A stretch of 64,000 bases of DNA, from contig CM057232.1 in the NCBI GenBank assembly GCA_029891385.1, positions 68,015,824 to 68,079,823 of the forward strand, in the 5' to 3' direction. The stretch's first letter is position 1, and each line of letters starts with the position of its first letter. A program made the translations under genes and the position numbers. The notes beneath the pieces were generated by a model. The model was not told the DNA's origin and made no database searches. It saw only the letters and a list, made by a program, of their open reading frames with translations. This document shows, in pieces, positions 49,918-61,092 of the stretch. The DNA is from Erythroxylum novogranatense. Taxonomy: Eukaryota > Streptophyta > Magnoliopsida > Malpighiales > Erythroxylaceae.

Positions 49918-50362
49918 CTAGCATGGATGGACATCGGACCGCATACATCCGAATGTATTAGGTCTAATACTCCATCGCTCATTCACCCTTTCCTTGAAGG
50001 GTAACTTAGTCATCTTGCCTAATAAACAAGATTCGCATGTGTCATATGATTCATAATCAAATGACCCTAAACCGCCACTCTTATGGAGCTTAGCGATGCG
50101 TGTCTCATTTATATGGCCCAACGACAATGCCATAAGTAAGTTGACTTTAAATTATCTCTTTATGTCTTTTGGTGTCATTGACATTCATAATTGGATAAGA
50201 CATATCTAATATGTAAATTCCATTGCATAATGTACCAAGATTATCAAGCATTCCATTAGAATTAATAGAACAACCATTGCTATTAAAATTCAAATGGAAA
50301 CCAAATTTATGTAAACAAGAAATGCATAATATGTTCTTTGTCAAACGGGTACAAAATAACAA
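49918..50362 (-). pseudogene. Copia protease end and pre-integrase region, second element
   Basis: The piece 50362-50147 (RLTKNILCISCLHKFGF) and the piece 50133-49918 (LGHINETRIAKLHKSG, then YDTCESCLLGKMTKLPF) are the conserved pre-integrase and His-Cys zinc-finger segments. They are in different frames. Confidence 0.82.
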
Positions 50363-50618
50363 TCATCCAATTCGAGTACAAGCCCAAAGGGGAGAGACAA
50401 AACATAGGTTCCTACGGCTAATGCAAAGAACTCTTGCTCCATTTCCAACACGCAGTTCATTTCTCCTTCATGAGCTATCTCATCGTCCCTTAGGCCCTCG
50501 TGATATCATTACATATGTGTGAGCCACAACCAATATCAAATACCCAAATGTTGTGATCGAAACAAGATTAACCTCAATGAAAACATACCGAAGTAGTTGA
50601 GGCATCCGATGCCTTCTT

Positions 50619-51419
50619 CTACTTCAAAGGACTCCAGATAGACTTTGCAATTGCGCCTCCAATGGCCATCTTTACCACATGGAAGCAAGTTCCTTTCGGG
50701 CGCTTCTTTGGTCTTCTTCTTGATGGCACTTCCTTTGGTTTCTTGGCCTTCTTCTTCTTTGAGTTCTTTTTCTTCTTTGAACCAGAAGAAGAAGCAACCA
50801 CCATTAACACTTGCTTACTATCATTCTTGATAGTCCGCTCACCGCCTCTTGAGCAGATTGATCAACTCGTATTGTTGTGGATATTTGGTTCATCCGATAG
50901 TTTAACACTAACCGTGAATAACTCTCGGACAATCCAACCGAATTAAGTCTATACTTAACTCATAATTCATTACAAAACCTAAGACGGCTAATCTCTCAAT
51001 ATAGCCATTCATCTTCGTGGCATACTGCATGTAAGATGTCCTCGAGCCATCTTTGTGGTGAAGAGAAACCTCGAGGTCTCGAACCTTTCGCATCGAAGCT
51101 TGCTCATCAAACAGCTCCCTAAGATGAAATACTATAGTGTGAGCATCCATGGACTCGTCTTTTCGCTTCGCAGCTCGGTGACATCGACGCAAGCATAATG
51201 CAAGTAGCCATGTCATCGTCCTTTAGATGCTTACGATATGCCTTCGATCCTCATCAAGCATCGACAAGAAAGTGCATCTGGAAGTGGAACATCTAGATGT
51301 ATCCTGTTCCTCGATCCGAGAACAATTCTCAGATTCCTTAGCCACTCAAGAAAATTCGGTCCAGTTAACTTGTTGGAATCCATTAGCGAGCGTAAGTTCA
51401 CACTGGAAGACATCTTCAA
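50619..51419 (-). pseudogene. Copia gag, second element
   Basis: The 51419-51231 piece begins with SLMDSNKLTGPNFLEWLRNL, the typical gag start of Tnt1/Tork-type Copia elements. The 51216-50908 piece continues it. At 50690-50640 the zinc knuckle Cys-X2-Cys-X4-His-X4-Cys can be read if one missing base after TTCCAT is allowed for. A Lys-rich tract lies just before it. Confidence 0.82.
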
Positions 51420-51479
51420 CCAACCTAAACGGAAAGAGAGAAAGAATGTTAGAATAAGAAAAGATGCATAATCATAAGG

Positions 51480-53411
51480 ACTTGAATGATATGTAAAAAG
51501 CTCCCACTAGTTTCATAGAATCCATAACCCTCATTACGAAGCCAAAGAAACAAGATGACATAATGTCCTAGTGGGTTGATATCCGATATTGCTAAGAATG
51601 ACCTTGGGTTTACCCAACAAGCCACAACTTAGGTCAATCGGTAGGTATCGAACATACCAATTGCATCATTGATAACCGACATTAAGAATGACCTTGGGTT
51701 TACCCAATAAGCCACCTTATGTCTCGGAGGTATCGATATACCAATTACATCTTAGACACAACTATCGATCGCTGCTATCAACTTGTTGATGCGCACTTAC
51801 ATTGGGTTATCAACTCTTTGATGCGCATACATCGATGTATGCTACCCAATTTCGCCTCATTCCACGCTTGACCTTGAGTTTACTCAACAAACTAACGCTT
51901 CTAGTGAAAACCAACCCATTAATCCGAAAATCACATTTTCATGGTTCAACATATCCAGATAGAGCGAGCTTGGGTTTACCTAACAACCCAACCCTATAAG
52001 AACTCTGGTTCTTACCATATTAATGGAAGGCGTTAGTTTTCATATACCGAGGAGGATTTCAACTCTAGACTCCAAGTCAAGGATTATAGTCACCAGGACT
52101 ATATGGAATGATTTAGGTTTCATCAATCACATTGAATCTTTCCTTATAATCATCCATCATCCCTCTTGAGCATGTCACAAGTCGACTTACATTAGAATGC
52201 AAGTCGTCTTATGCTCCTGCCCACGCACAAGTCGCCTTGTATAGTCGACTTATGCAACGACCTTGAACAAGTCGACTTATGTCCTGTATAAGTCGACTTA
52301 TCCAACGAAAATTGCTATTATCTCTAATCGGCTAATTCCTCAATCCATGTAATCCCAATTCACAATACCAACATACCTAAGGTAATATCTGTTAATTTGA
52401 TGTACCAATGAACACTTCATTGTTACATGATTGCCATATACAGTCAAACCATACAAGAAAAGCTTGAAAATGAGTCATTACTCATAAATATCCAAACAAT
52501 TCAGGAAACACCAAATTATCACCCTAAGCATCTCTAGCTAGTCCATACGTTATCAAATTACTTCGGCACAAGTCACAAAAAATTATGACGGCCAAAACAA
52601 GCAAGATAATGAAATACACTAACGAGACGCTAATGTGACCTATTCGGAATCCGAAAATTCTTGGAAAACCAAATTCAAGAAATTCAGTTTGGAAAGCATA
52701 CTACATCAAGATAACTCATTTTCAATCACATTAAAAATGGTCCAAGGCATTGGAACTGAAAAATACACATTCAATTGTGCCAAGCAAAACAGTCCCAGCA
52801 ATTTTCACAAAACTGCCAAGTACTACACATTGCTCGAAATAATCATTGAAAAAATTTCAATAAATTCTGAGAAAATTATACAGGTTACTACATGTTCAGA
52901 AAATGCTTCATGATTTGTTTCAGGATTTATAGCCATCAAAAACTCAGTCAACCTAAGCAACAAAACCGATTCAAAATCTGTGTTCATCAACACAGCTATT
53001 CCCAACAGCATAGAATAAATTCGTGAATAAATAGCAAATCACCTTGAAAACACTTTTCAATCTACATAGACATTCAAAAACATCTTAGGGACATGTTGGT
53101 GAAGGCAAATCCGAAAAACAATTTTTCTAGAATTTGTTATCGAATTTATACACATGCCTGTTCACAGAATGTGTCACAAAACAGCATCTAGAACCTTAGG
53201 GAATAAAATAGCAAAATTATATCAAAGCAAATTGATAAATTCTCATCTTTCACAGACATATTCTATAACATGTTATGAACAATTCTGGGCAGAAAAATTT
53301 CGAAAAACATATCCCTATATTAATTCGAAATTTGGACAGCATACATGCATCAACGTCAAATTCAAATAGGAAGTCCGACCTAGCTAGGGTTTTAGCTTCA
53401 TACACGACACA
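51480..53411 (-). other. Long leader of the second Copia element
   Basis: About 1.9 kb without coding frames between primer site and gag. It holds phrases repeated in tandem (51595-51720, 'gaccttgggtttacccaa') and four exact GTCGAC units at 52180-52300. Homologous to 2470-4398. Confidence 0.75.
52180..52300. repeat. AAGTCGACTTA palindrome cluster in the leader
   Basis: Four exact and two altered AAGTCGACTTA-like palindromes spaced about 20-60 bases apart. The same unit ends both LTRs. Confidence 0.88.
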
Positions 53412-53416
53412 AGTGT

Positions 53417-53427
53417 CTCTGATACCA
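53417..53427 (-). promoter_or_regulatory. Primer binding site of the second Copia element
   Basis: Minus strand TGGTATCAGAG, one base from the LTR edge at 53429. Confidence 0.88.
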
Positions 53428-53428
53428 C

Positions 53429-55315
53429 TGTAGGAAAATCCCGAGAGGTACATCACATGTACCAGGCATGGAAAACAAAAAATTTTGTTACCGGGACCTT
53501 CCCGAAGGCCAGGATCTATGTTTCTGTATGAAGATTCAAACCTGAATAGCCAATAGAGACTATCTCTAAAGGTATCCACGCAGAGATCGAAACCTAACCG
53601 GACAAACCCTTTGACCGGGAATAGCTAGAACAAAGTAAAGGCTGCTAGACCCTACCTCTGTCCTTGGAGAGCTTGAGATTGACTTTGGAACACTTGGAGA
53701 AGAAGAGAAGATCTGATGATGCTTAAGGAAGAAGACTTGAAAATCAACTTTTCAAAGCAAACTTAACAATTAAGTTTTTCAACTTCTAATCCTCTCAAAA
53801 ACCGTCGTCCATCCTCTCCCAAATAAGCCATCTTATAGTTATTTTAACAATTAAAAATACTAGCCTTAAGATGCTTACAAATGGAGGCTTAATGACCATT
53901 CATTAATTAAATGAATAAAGAAATAAAGCTTTGACTTTTCAAAGCTCTTATCCTCTCATCCTTTCCAACGTCCCACATGCTTATATATATATAATTGCTA
54001 AAGAGGTCCAGTCAAATTGGGGTCGGTCCTACCGGCCTGCCGGACTCCGGTACTGAAACAGCTCCGGAAACCTTTCTTAGCAATATTGATATCGCGATCT
54101 CATCTGGACATATCCCAATCTCATCGGGATCCATTTAATCCTAATGCTCTCTATTATGGAACTCTGTCCAATACTATTTTACTTGATTCTCTCAAACACT
54201 CTTATGCGTGACCCTTTAGGTTCCGGTTATGTTGGCCACTTAGATTAACACTTAATCTGAGCAAGTCATGAGCGGCGCCCAAAGAACACATCATGACTCC
54301 TAATTGACCGGAAAGTAATTGGTTTGATGAATTCATCACGAACCGTATCACGAACCCTTCCATAGATAATTACTCGCAATTCGTCCTTTCAACATCCTAT
54401 ACCCCACTTGGTTATGAGTATGGTCAAAGTGTCAACTCTTACTAGACTAAGTCTAGCTCAAGTGTTATCGGCCTCGCCTTAGACTCATTACTTTATATGT
54501 CCATGAAGACCTCTTCATGACATAATTATGCTCCGCCAGAGACTTAAAGTAATGATCCCGATAAGAGGCAGTGGTATCTCTTCGCTATCACGTAAGTGAT
54601 GAATCCTTTATTGGCTACTCAATTACCTTCGAATACCTCAAGTCGCACCCAAGCACCACCCTATGAGTAACCTCCGAAAGGCAACAAGGAATGGAGTCAA
54701 AGCACGTAATCAATATCCAAGATATCCTTGAGTACCTCAAGTCTAAGGATACTTGCACCATTGCTATGATGAGATTATCACTGACATTAGAATAGGACAT
54801 CCATGTGATGATCTCATGGCAGGTCATCCAATGTACTTACTACCGCTAGTAAGCATCCACATGTCAACTCTAAATATCTCATATTTACGCTTCGAGATCC
54901 ACCGCCGATCCAATCAAGGAGTATAACATATGCTAGTCTGTCCGGATTAATGATGTCCAGTCTCATTGATCCTATGACTAGGAGAATTTAGATAACTGAC
55001 ATAATTGCACATGATAGGAATCTCAGGATTATGATCACATCATAATTTCCTTCATGCTATGTCATATATCATGGACTTCATTAATTTGATTAAAGATCAA
55101 TATCAATTCATAAAGAACATCAAATAAATGAAACATGCCTTTCTTTATTTATTCATAAAGTCTGTACATGACTATGAACAAAAAGCGCTAAAGGGGATTG
55201 CCTTTAGGGCACTACTCTAACAATCTCACGGTCCTGTACACGCATAAGTCGACTTACACGGGTATACAAGTCGACTTATTAGTACCGAACTGGTATAAGT
55301 CGACTTACACCTACA
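53429..55315 (-). repeat. 5' LTR of the second Copia element
   Basis: Aligns with 45572-47511 over its length. The first 100 bases differ at 7 positions, but long later stretches (for example 54660-54840 against 46800-47000) are nearly identical. Ends with three exact GTCGAC palindromes. Confidence 0.9.
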
Positions 55316-57455
55316 AAATTGTCGATTGGCTCCTTCAGATAAATTGTAGATCCATGTCTCTAGTTTAATTTGCAAGAATAATAAATCGATTGGAGCTCTA
55401 TAGCTCCAGATATCTCCAAATTACCGAATGATGTTCAGACCATTACAAAATCAAAACTGAACACTACACCTAACTTCGATCCGAAATTGAAAGTCTTAGA
55501 GGCTAAATTGTCGATCGACTCTTTCATAAAATTTGTAGCCCCATGTCTCTATTTTAATTTGCAACAAGAGTCCGATCTATTGGATCTCTATAGCTCAAAA
55601 TATCTCCAAAATACCGAAGTCTGGTCGGCCATTACAAAACCGAGACTGAACACTACAGTTAACTTCGATCCCAAAATTGAAAGTCTTAGAGGCTACATTG
55701 TTGATTGGCGCCTTCAGATAAATTGTAGATCCATCTCTCTAGTTTAATTTGTAAAAAGAATCAGATCGATCGGAGCTCTACAGATTGAGATATCTCCAAA
55801 ATACTGAACCCTATTCAAACTTTTACAACCGATCAGCTCACTTTGATCTAATCAACCTTTTTCAATTTAATGCCAAAACCGATCAATCTAGTATGGAAAG
55901 ATAGAAAAATGTCTTAGGAATCCAACGCTTCAAAAATCGGGTCGATCGGAGGTCGGACGAAGAAGTTATGGCCAAAAGAGTGAAGGGAGGTAGGTCGGTT
56001 GAAAATTGTCCCCGCGGGCCGATCAATCAATACATGGGCCCTCGCCGCCTCGATCAAAGGAAGGTCGAAAGGCCAAGGCGTCCGAATTAGCGTCAAGCGC
56101 GATCCGACCTCCTAATTTTCGACCTTCATATCTTTTGACTCCGAACTCTAAATTTTATAAAATTGGTATCGTTGGAAAGATAAAAGACAGCTCTACAATT
56201 TTTAAGGACTCAAAAGCAAGATTGGTCTCTAAAGGGGTCGAAAATACACTCAATGATGACCGATCGATAATCTCTTCAAAACTTTAAAAAATACCTCAAC
56301 TTGTAAACATCATAACGTTTGACCCAGAATTCCAAATTTGACAAACTTGGTGTCTACGGAAAGGTACAAGAACCCTCTACAACTTTTATGAAGGCCTTAA
56401 AAATCAGATCGACCTCTAAATGAGTCAAAAATATCACACAAAGTGACTGGTCGATCAACTTCACACTAAACAGCATGAAAACTTCCAAAAATCATAACTT
56501 TCTACTCCGTTGTCTAATATTTTCGTGCTTTATATCAATGGAAAGATAAAACAAGCTCTACAATGTTCATGAAGAACTCCAAAACAACTTCAACCTCTAG
56601 CTAAGTCAATTTTTCAATCAAGATTTCTGCCCTGTTAGCAATCACTTAAGCAATATCCAAACTTCAAATTATCATAACTTTTTGCCCCAATATCGAAAAA
56701 TTGCATACTTTATGGCGTTGGAAAGCTGGAAACATGAGTTACAATTTCAATAAGACCCTATGAACAAATTTTACATCAATGAGGGTCAAAATCTAAATCG
56801 AAGCTACTGCTCGAAAATTTCCATACGAAACAACATTCAAACTTCACAATCTCACATCTTTCAACCTCCACATTCAAGAATCACATATTATACATCATTT
56901 TAAAGTTATTCTAATTCTCTATAACTTTCACGTAAACTATTTACTCCAATTCAATCCACATCAGTATGGCGATCGGCCACAAAGCACAATCCACACAAAT
57001 CTATACTTCATAGTATTTTTCCAAAACAACGCCAAATACACTTAACTTCGAAAAATCATAAATTTTGATTCCGATATCGAAAACTGTCAAACTTTATGAC
57101 TACAGAAAGCTCTCAACATAATCTACAAATTTCATGAAGATCATTCCCTCAAAATTTGTCTAAATCAAAAAGTCAACTCTCTACTCCAAAAAGTTAAACT
57201 TTCTAATTTCTTCAAAATTCTCATACTTTCACTATTCATTTCATGCTTTTCAACTCTATTTCAATCAACCCATTCACTTTAACTTTCATAACTCATACAA
57301 CTCTACTAAATTTTCAAAGTCATCAAAACTAATCACTTCATTTCTCATCAATTTCCTTTAAGTATAAATACATCTATACCATAACATATACACAAAAATA
57401 CTCATTTCTTTTCAATTATTATTTCTAAATTTCACTTAAAAATCGGGTTCCAACA
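55316..57455 (-). repeat. 5' LTR of the family-1 element, right part
   Basis: Resumes with 'aaattgtcgattggctcc', matching 40395 onward. Includes the rest of the 190-bp array, the variable slot at 56000-56110, and the terminal GGGTTCCAACA at 57455. Confidence 0.88.
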
Positions 57456-57748
57456 TTTATATTTAAAGGTAAGAGCCTTTTAGAAGCTAACACTTTTTGT
57501 ATTCGTCCTCTCAAAGTAGTTTGGGAATTACCCTGTAAATACCATCAGAGGCTGGACAATTGGACAACTGGTGATTGATTAATCAGAGAAAAGTTTCAAA
57601 GATTTGTCAATAAAAAGCGAGGAAGGTACGATTCCTAAATCGATTTATGTTTTATTCAAATTTAATCAATTATCGGGATCCGCTCGGAATTCGTAAAAAT
57701 TTTTGTTTTTTACTACGCTTATGATTTGATCACAGTTGGATTCTAACA
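57456..57748 (+). mobile_element. Third Copia element, 5' LTR, right part
   Basis: Ends 'ggattctaaca' at 57748 and includes the phrase CGGGATCCGCTCGGAATTCG, typical of the U5 region of plant Copia LTRs. Confidence 0.72.
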
Positions 57749-57749
57749 G

Positions 57750-57762
57750 TACTATCAGAGCC
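57750..57762 (+). promoter_or_regulatory. Primer binding site of the third Copia element
   Basis: TACTATCAGAGCC, one base after the LTR; two changes at the start from the standard TGGTATCAGAGCC. Confidence 0.7.
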
Positions 57763-59008
57763 TCTTTTAATTTTAAATCTTGAATTTGTTACTTGTTTAT
57801 TGTTGATTTGTTTTATGTTTAGGGTTTTGTCTTTTCTGAAGGTAAGCCACAATTGTTCTTGGTTTTCAATGTTCTGAAAAACGCATATGTTCATTCTGTG
57901 TTTTAAGCATTCTGTGTTTTAGGCATCATACAATGCCACTGGATGGTGTCTGCGACACCAGGAATGTCCATGGTTGATGCCATAAGCTACGACGAGGACG
58001 ATGGGCGATGCAGGTGGCGATGATGAGGGAACCATCGGTTGGAGACCCGACAGTTAAGGATGAAGTAGAAACATTGATGGTTGGAGCGACATGGGTGTTA
58101 GTTTTTGCGGCATGGGTGCGGTTCGAAGAAATATGGAGGGAGTGGTTGCAGAAGATGACGGGAGATGCATTTTTACGGTTCAGTTCTTTATTTTACCGCC
58201 CTCGTCACCATCACTATAGTTGCGATTTGACAAATTAACTTGGAGATTTTTGGTCCAAGTCACTGCACATCTAAATCTTTAGCTGAAAAAGTTCTTCATG
58301 TTTTTCACTCCACGTTTCCCACGTTCTGTTGCCCCCTCACCATGACTTGATTTGACAAATTAACTTTGAGGCTTTTTGGTCCAACCTAGTGTTCATCGAA
58401 ATCTGCAAATCTTTAGTTGGAACACAGACGTCTATGCTGTCGAGAAGCGCAAACGCATAAACGTTGATTGGCGCGTGTAATAATTCAACTCCTAATAAAA
58501 TTGAAAAGTGTTTTATTAAATTTTTAAATTTGTTTTCAAAGACTATTTATTGGGAAATGTTTTGAAATTTAATTTAATTTTTCAAGAGCTGAATTATTAA
58601 ATTAAATATATTATCAATTCAATAATTAGAATCAATCAATAGTTTTAAATAATTTATTGCATAATAGGATTATGTTTGAAATTATAAATATAATGAGATT
58701 ATATTATTTTGATGAGATCGGAAATTTTGAATTTTAAATCCTCAATAAAATATTAAGTTCACGTTATGAACGTAATAGTTGTCTTCCATTATTCGAGAAT
58801 AAAACAAGAATTCTATTTATTGTTTGACTTATTGAGTAAATTCAATGTCACTTTAACCCGGATATGTTTTATCCTAAATTAATGGGTTATACTTAACTAA
58901 AATTGTATGATTTAGATGAATAAAGTCATGATCATATAAATTTAGAGATAGGGTTAGGAATAATATATTTGATATATTTTGGCAAAAGTCACCTAACGAT
59001 ATTAGGAG
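57763..59008 (+). other. Internal remnant of the third Copia element, no recognised domain
   Basis: No gag or pol motif can be read. 57930-58240 is noticeably richer in GC and purines than its surroundings and contains a 76-codon frame (58008-58238) without recognisable similarity. 58480-59008 is very AT-rich. Confidence 0.4.
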
Positions 59009-60971
59009 TGTAACATCCCATCACCGATGGGAAGGGTAGAATAGTAATTTGAAATGGTTTATGAGTGCTTAGAATTGTCTTAATATGTCCATGCATACAC
59101 ATACAAGTGACTAGTGAATTTTGCACATATAGATGACTGTACATGCATTCATGACTTTTCCCGGTATATTTGGTCATAAATGTGATTGGTATGATAAATG
59201 TGATCTTTAGTGTTTGGAAAATTGATTGGAGAGGGTCATTGAGTTTTTAAAATTGTTAGAGAATTTTAGTGAATTTTTTTGTGAAATTTTGGGGTACTTT
59301 TTCATACTAGAAAAAATGTCAAGTGGCAGATTGATTGTTTTTCGGTAATAGAAATGACTATCCAATGACATTAAAAATTTAGATACATGCTTTTAGGATT
59401 TATTAATATGAGCCATTAGAATTTGGAGATAAATTGAAGTAGGAATTGGAATTAAATTGGAGAGAAACAAAATGGAGGCTTAAGAAGGTGACATGTGGCA
59501 AGTGACACTTGGCACTTGCCTAGCATGCCACCAAGGTTATAGTTGTTAAATAAAATCCTCCCATCTTTTACTCATTCTCGATGCTTCTCTTGTTTAAGGT
59601 GATAGGTGATATTTGTGAAAATTTCCTTCACCACTTCGTAGTCTTCTTTCTTCCTTGCTCTTTTTGCAATTTTGCTCATCTTTTCTATCTTCCTTTACCT
59701 TGCCTTCTCTTCTTTTGGTTCATTAGCAACCTAAGCTTTCTACCTCCTTTTAGATGATGATGGTCGTGTGTTTGAGTGGAAGTTAAAGAGTTGGTGAAAA
59801 GTTTGGAGAGTTTAAGATTTGGAAGCTTAATAGGTAAGAAACATGTTATTGATGATGGATTTGTAGTTAAATTAATTATTTATGATGTTATTTAAACTAA
59901 ATTGCATGAAAATTGTGTTGGGTATGTAATTTACTTGTTTGATAGATGGTTGATTGATGATTAATGAAGTAGAATTTAATGAATGTAAGTAGAGATGTCT
60001 TTGATGTTGTGGAAGTTAATGAATGTTGTAGATTAGTGTAAAAAAGGGGTGGAGGAGTGAGTGTAGAGTGCTGCCATTTTGTGAATGAATGTTCAAGTGA
60101 GGTCTTGATTCAATTGTGGGTGATATGTTGAGAAAATTGAGTGGTTATTGGTGTAGAATTGAGATGGAAGTGAGAGAATTTGAGTTAAGTTGAAAAGCTG
60201 GAAATTTAGATTTGTATATGTTTCATTGTTTTTGCCATAACTTTTTATATGGTTATGCAATTGAGATGATTTTTAGCTTGAATTAAACTTGATGTGTTTG
60301 GCTACATTTCTTGTGAAGGAGGTGCTGTTCAATTTTGGCTTGAGGAGTTCTAAATTTTGACTTGAAAGTGGTAATGTGTGTAGGGATGAATAGTGTCATT
60401 GTAGTGACACTAAAGTGGAAATTGTGATCTGAAACTTTAGGAATTTTTCTAGGTTGATTGAGGTTGATTTTGCTAAGTTGGTCTTCATGAAAGTTGTAGC
60501 TCTTCTTGATAGCTTTCTATCTCCATAAAATGTGCTATTTTTTTATGTTGGGGTTGCTAGTTATAAGTGCTTGAACTTTGCTTTTGGTTTAGGTGAAGGA
60601 AAACAGGGCAGTCACAATCATGTGGGAATTTGATCTAGTTAGAGGTAGAATTTGCTTCTAAGTGCTTCATGAGAATTGTAGAATGTATTCTGATGTTTAC
60701 ATTGATATAAAGCATGGAATTTTTGGACAATGGGATAGGAAGTTATGATTTTTAGAAGATTGTGTTACTGTTGAGAATGACACTTATATGGGCAGAAACT
60801 TTGATTGAGCATTTAATCCTTTTAGAAGTTGAATTGGCTTCCAAGTTTTTCATGAAAGTTGTAGACAGTGTTCTGATATTTTCATTTATATAAAGCATGG
60901 AATTTTTGGAAAGGGGGATAGTGAGTTATGATTTTTAGAAGATTGTGGTACTATTTGGGGTGACATGTATT
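59009..60971 (+). repeat. Family-2-like Gypsy LTR, truncated
   Basis: Starts TGTAACATCCCATCACCG. The middle has two or three 183-bp degenerate repeats (marker 'agcatggaatttttgga' at 60711 and 60894) and a 'agtgtcattgtagtgacact' inverted repeat near 60388. It stops at 60971 where a different LTR start follows. Confidence 0.65.
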
Positions 60972-61092
60972 TGTTAGATCTCGTACGGTCCGAATATTCA
61001 TAATACGCTGCGGAAAAGACCATACAAGAACATCACGTATAATCGAAAACACGAAGGATTAACAAAAATACCTTATTTTCGTGGGTGGATTG
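60972..61092 (+). mobile_element. Short LTR-start fragment
   Basis: 121 bases beginning TGTTAGATCTCGTACGG between two family-2-like LTRs. The TG start suggests an LTR inserted into the left one and then split by the right one. Its family is unknown. Confidence 0.4.

Larger units (their letters stand above)
45572..55315 (-). mobile_element. Second Copia element, complete length, nested in the Gypsy LTR
   Basis: LTRs are 45572-47511 (3', 1,940 bases) and 53429-55315 (5', 1,887 bases), starting TGTAGGAAA and ending ACACCTACA on the + strand. The flanks AAAAT and AAATT are a five-base duplication with one change. A polypurine tract lies beside the 3' LTR and a primer site beside the 5' LTR. Between them on the minus strand are a long leader (about 53411-51480), gag, pre-integrase, integrase, RT and RNase H. 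Coding is broken by many one- to three-base indels and at least one stop, though motifs are well kept. Its insertion site exists uninterrupted at 40389-40430. Confidence 0.93.
37982..57455 (-). mobile_element. Family-1 Gypsy element: two ~4.5 kb LTRs, 628-bp internal region, non-autonomous
   Basis: The 3' LTR is 37982-42521 (4,540 bases) and the 5' LTR is 43150-57455 (about 4,557 bases once the nested Copia element is removed). Between them 42522-43149 holds only a polypurine tract next to the 3' LTR and a primer binding site next to the 5' LTR. Flanks are TTTCT and TTTAT, a plausible five-base target duplication with one change. No gag or pol is present, so any movement needed proteins from another element. 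The shape recalls LARDs (large retrotransposon derivatives), though LARD internal regions are normally longer. The first 100 bases of the LTRs differ at 7 positions. Minus orientation follows from the tract and primer-site order. Confidence 0.85.

Noticed and set aside
55223..55315. Treating the second Copia LTR as ending at CTCTAACA (55222)
   Set aside because: The polypurine tract and the target-site duplication both place the edge at ACACCTACA (47511 and 55315); the shorter end applies only to the fragment at 4399-6269.
58008..58238. 76-codon frame as a host gene
   Set aside because: No domain, no splice context, and it lies just inside a Copia 5' LTR; kept only as a compositional oddity.
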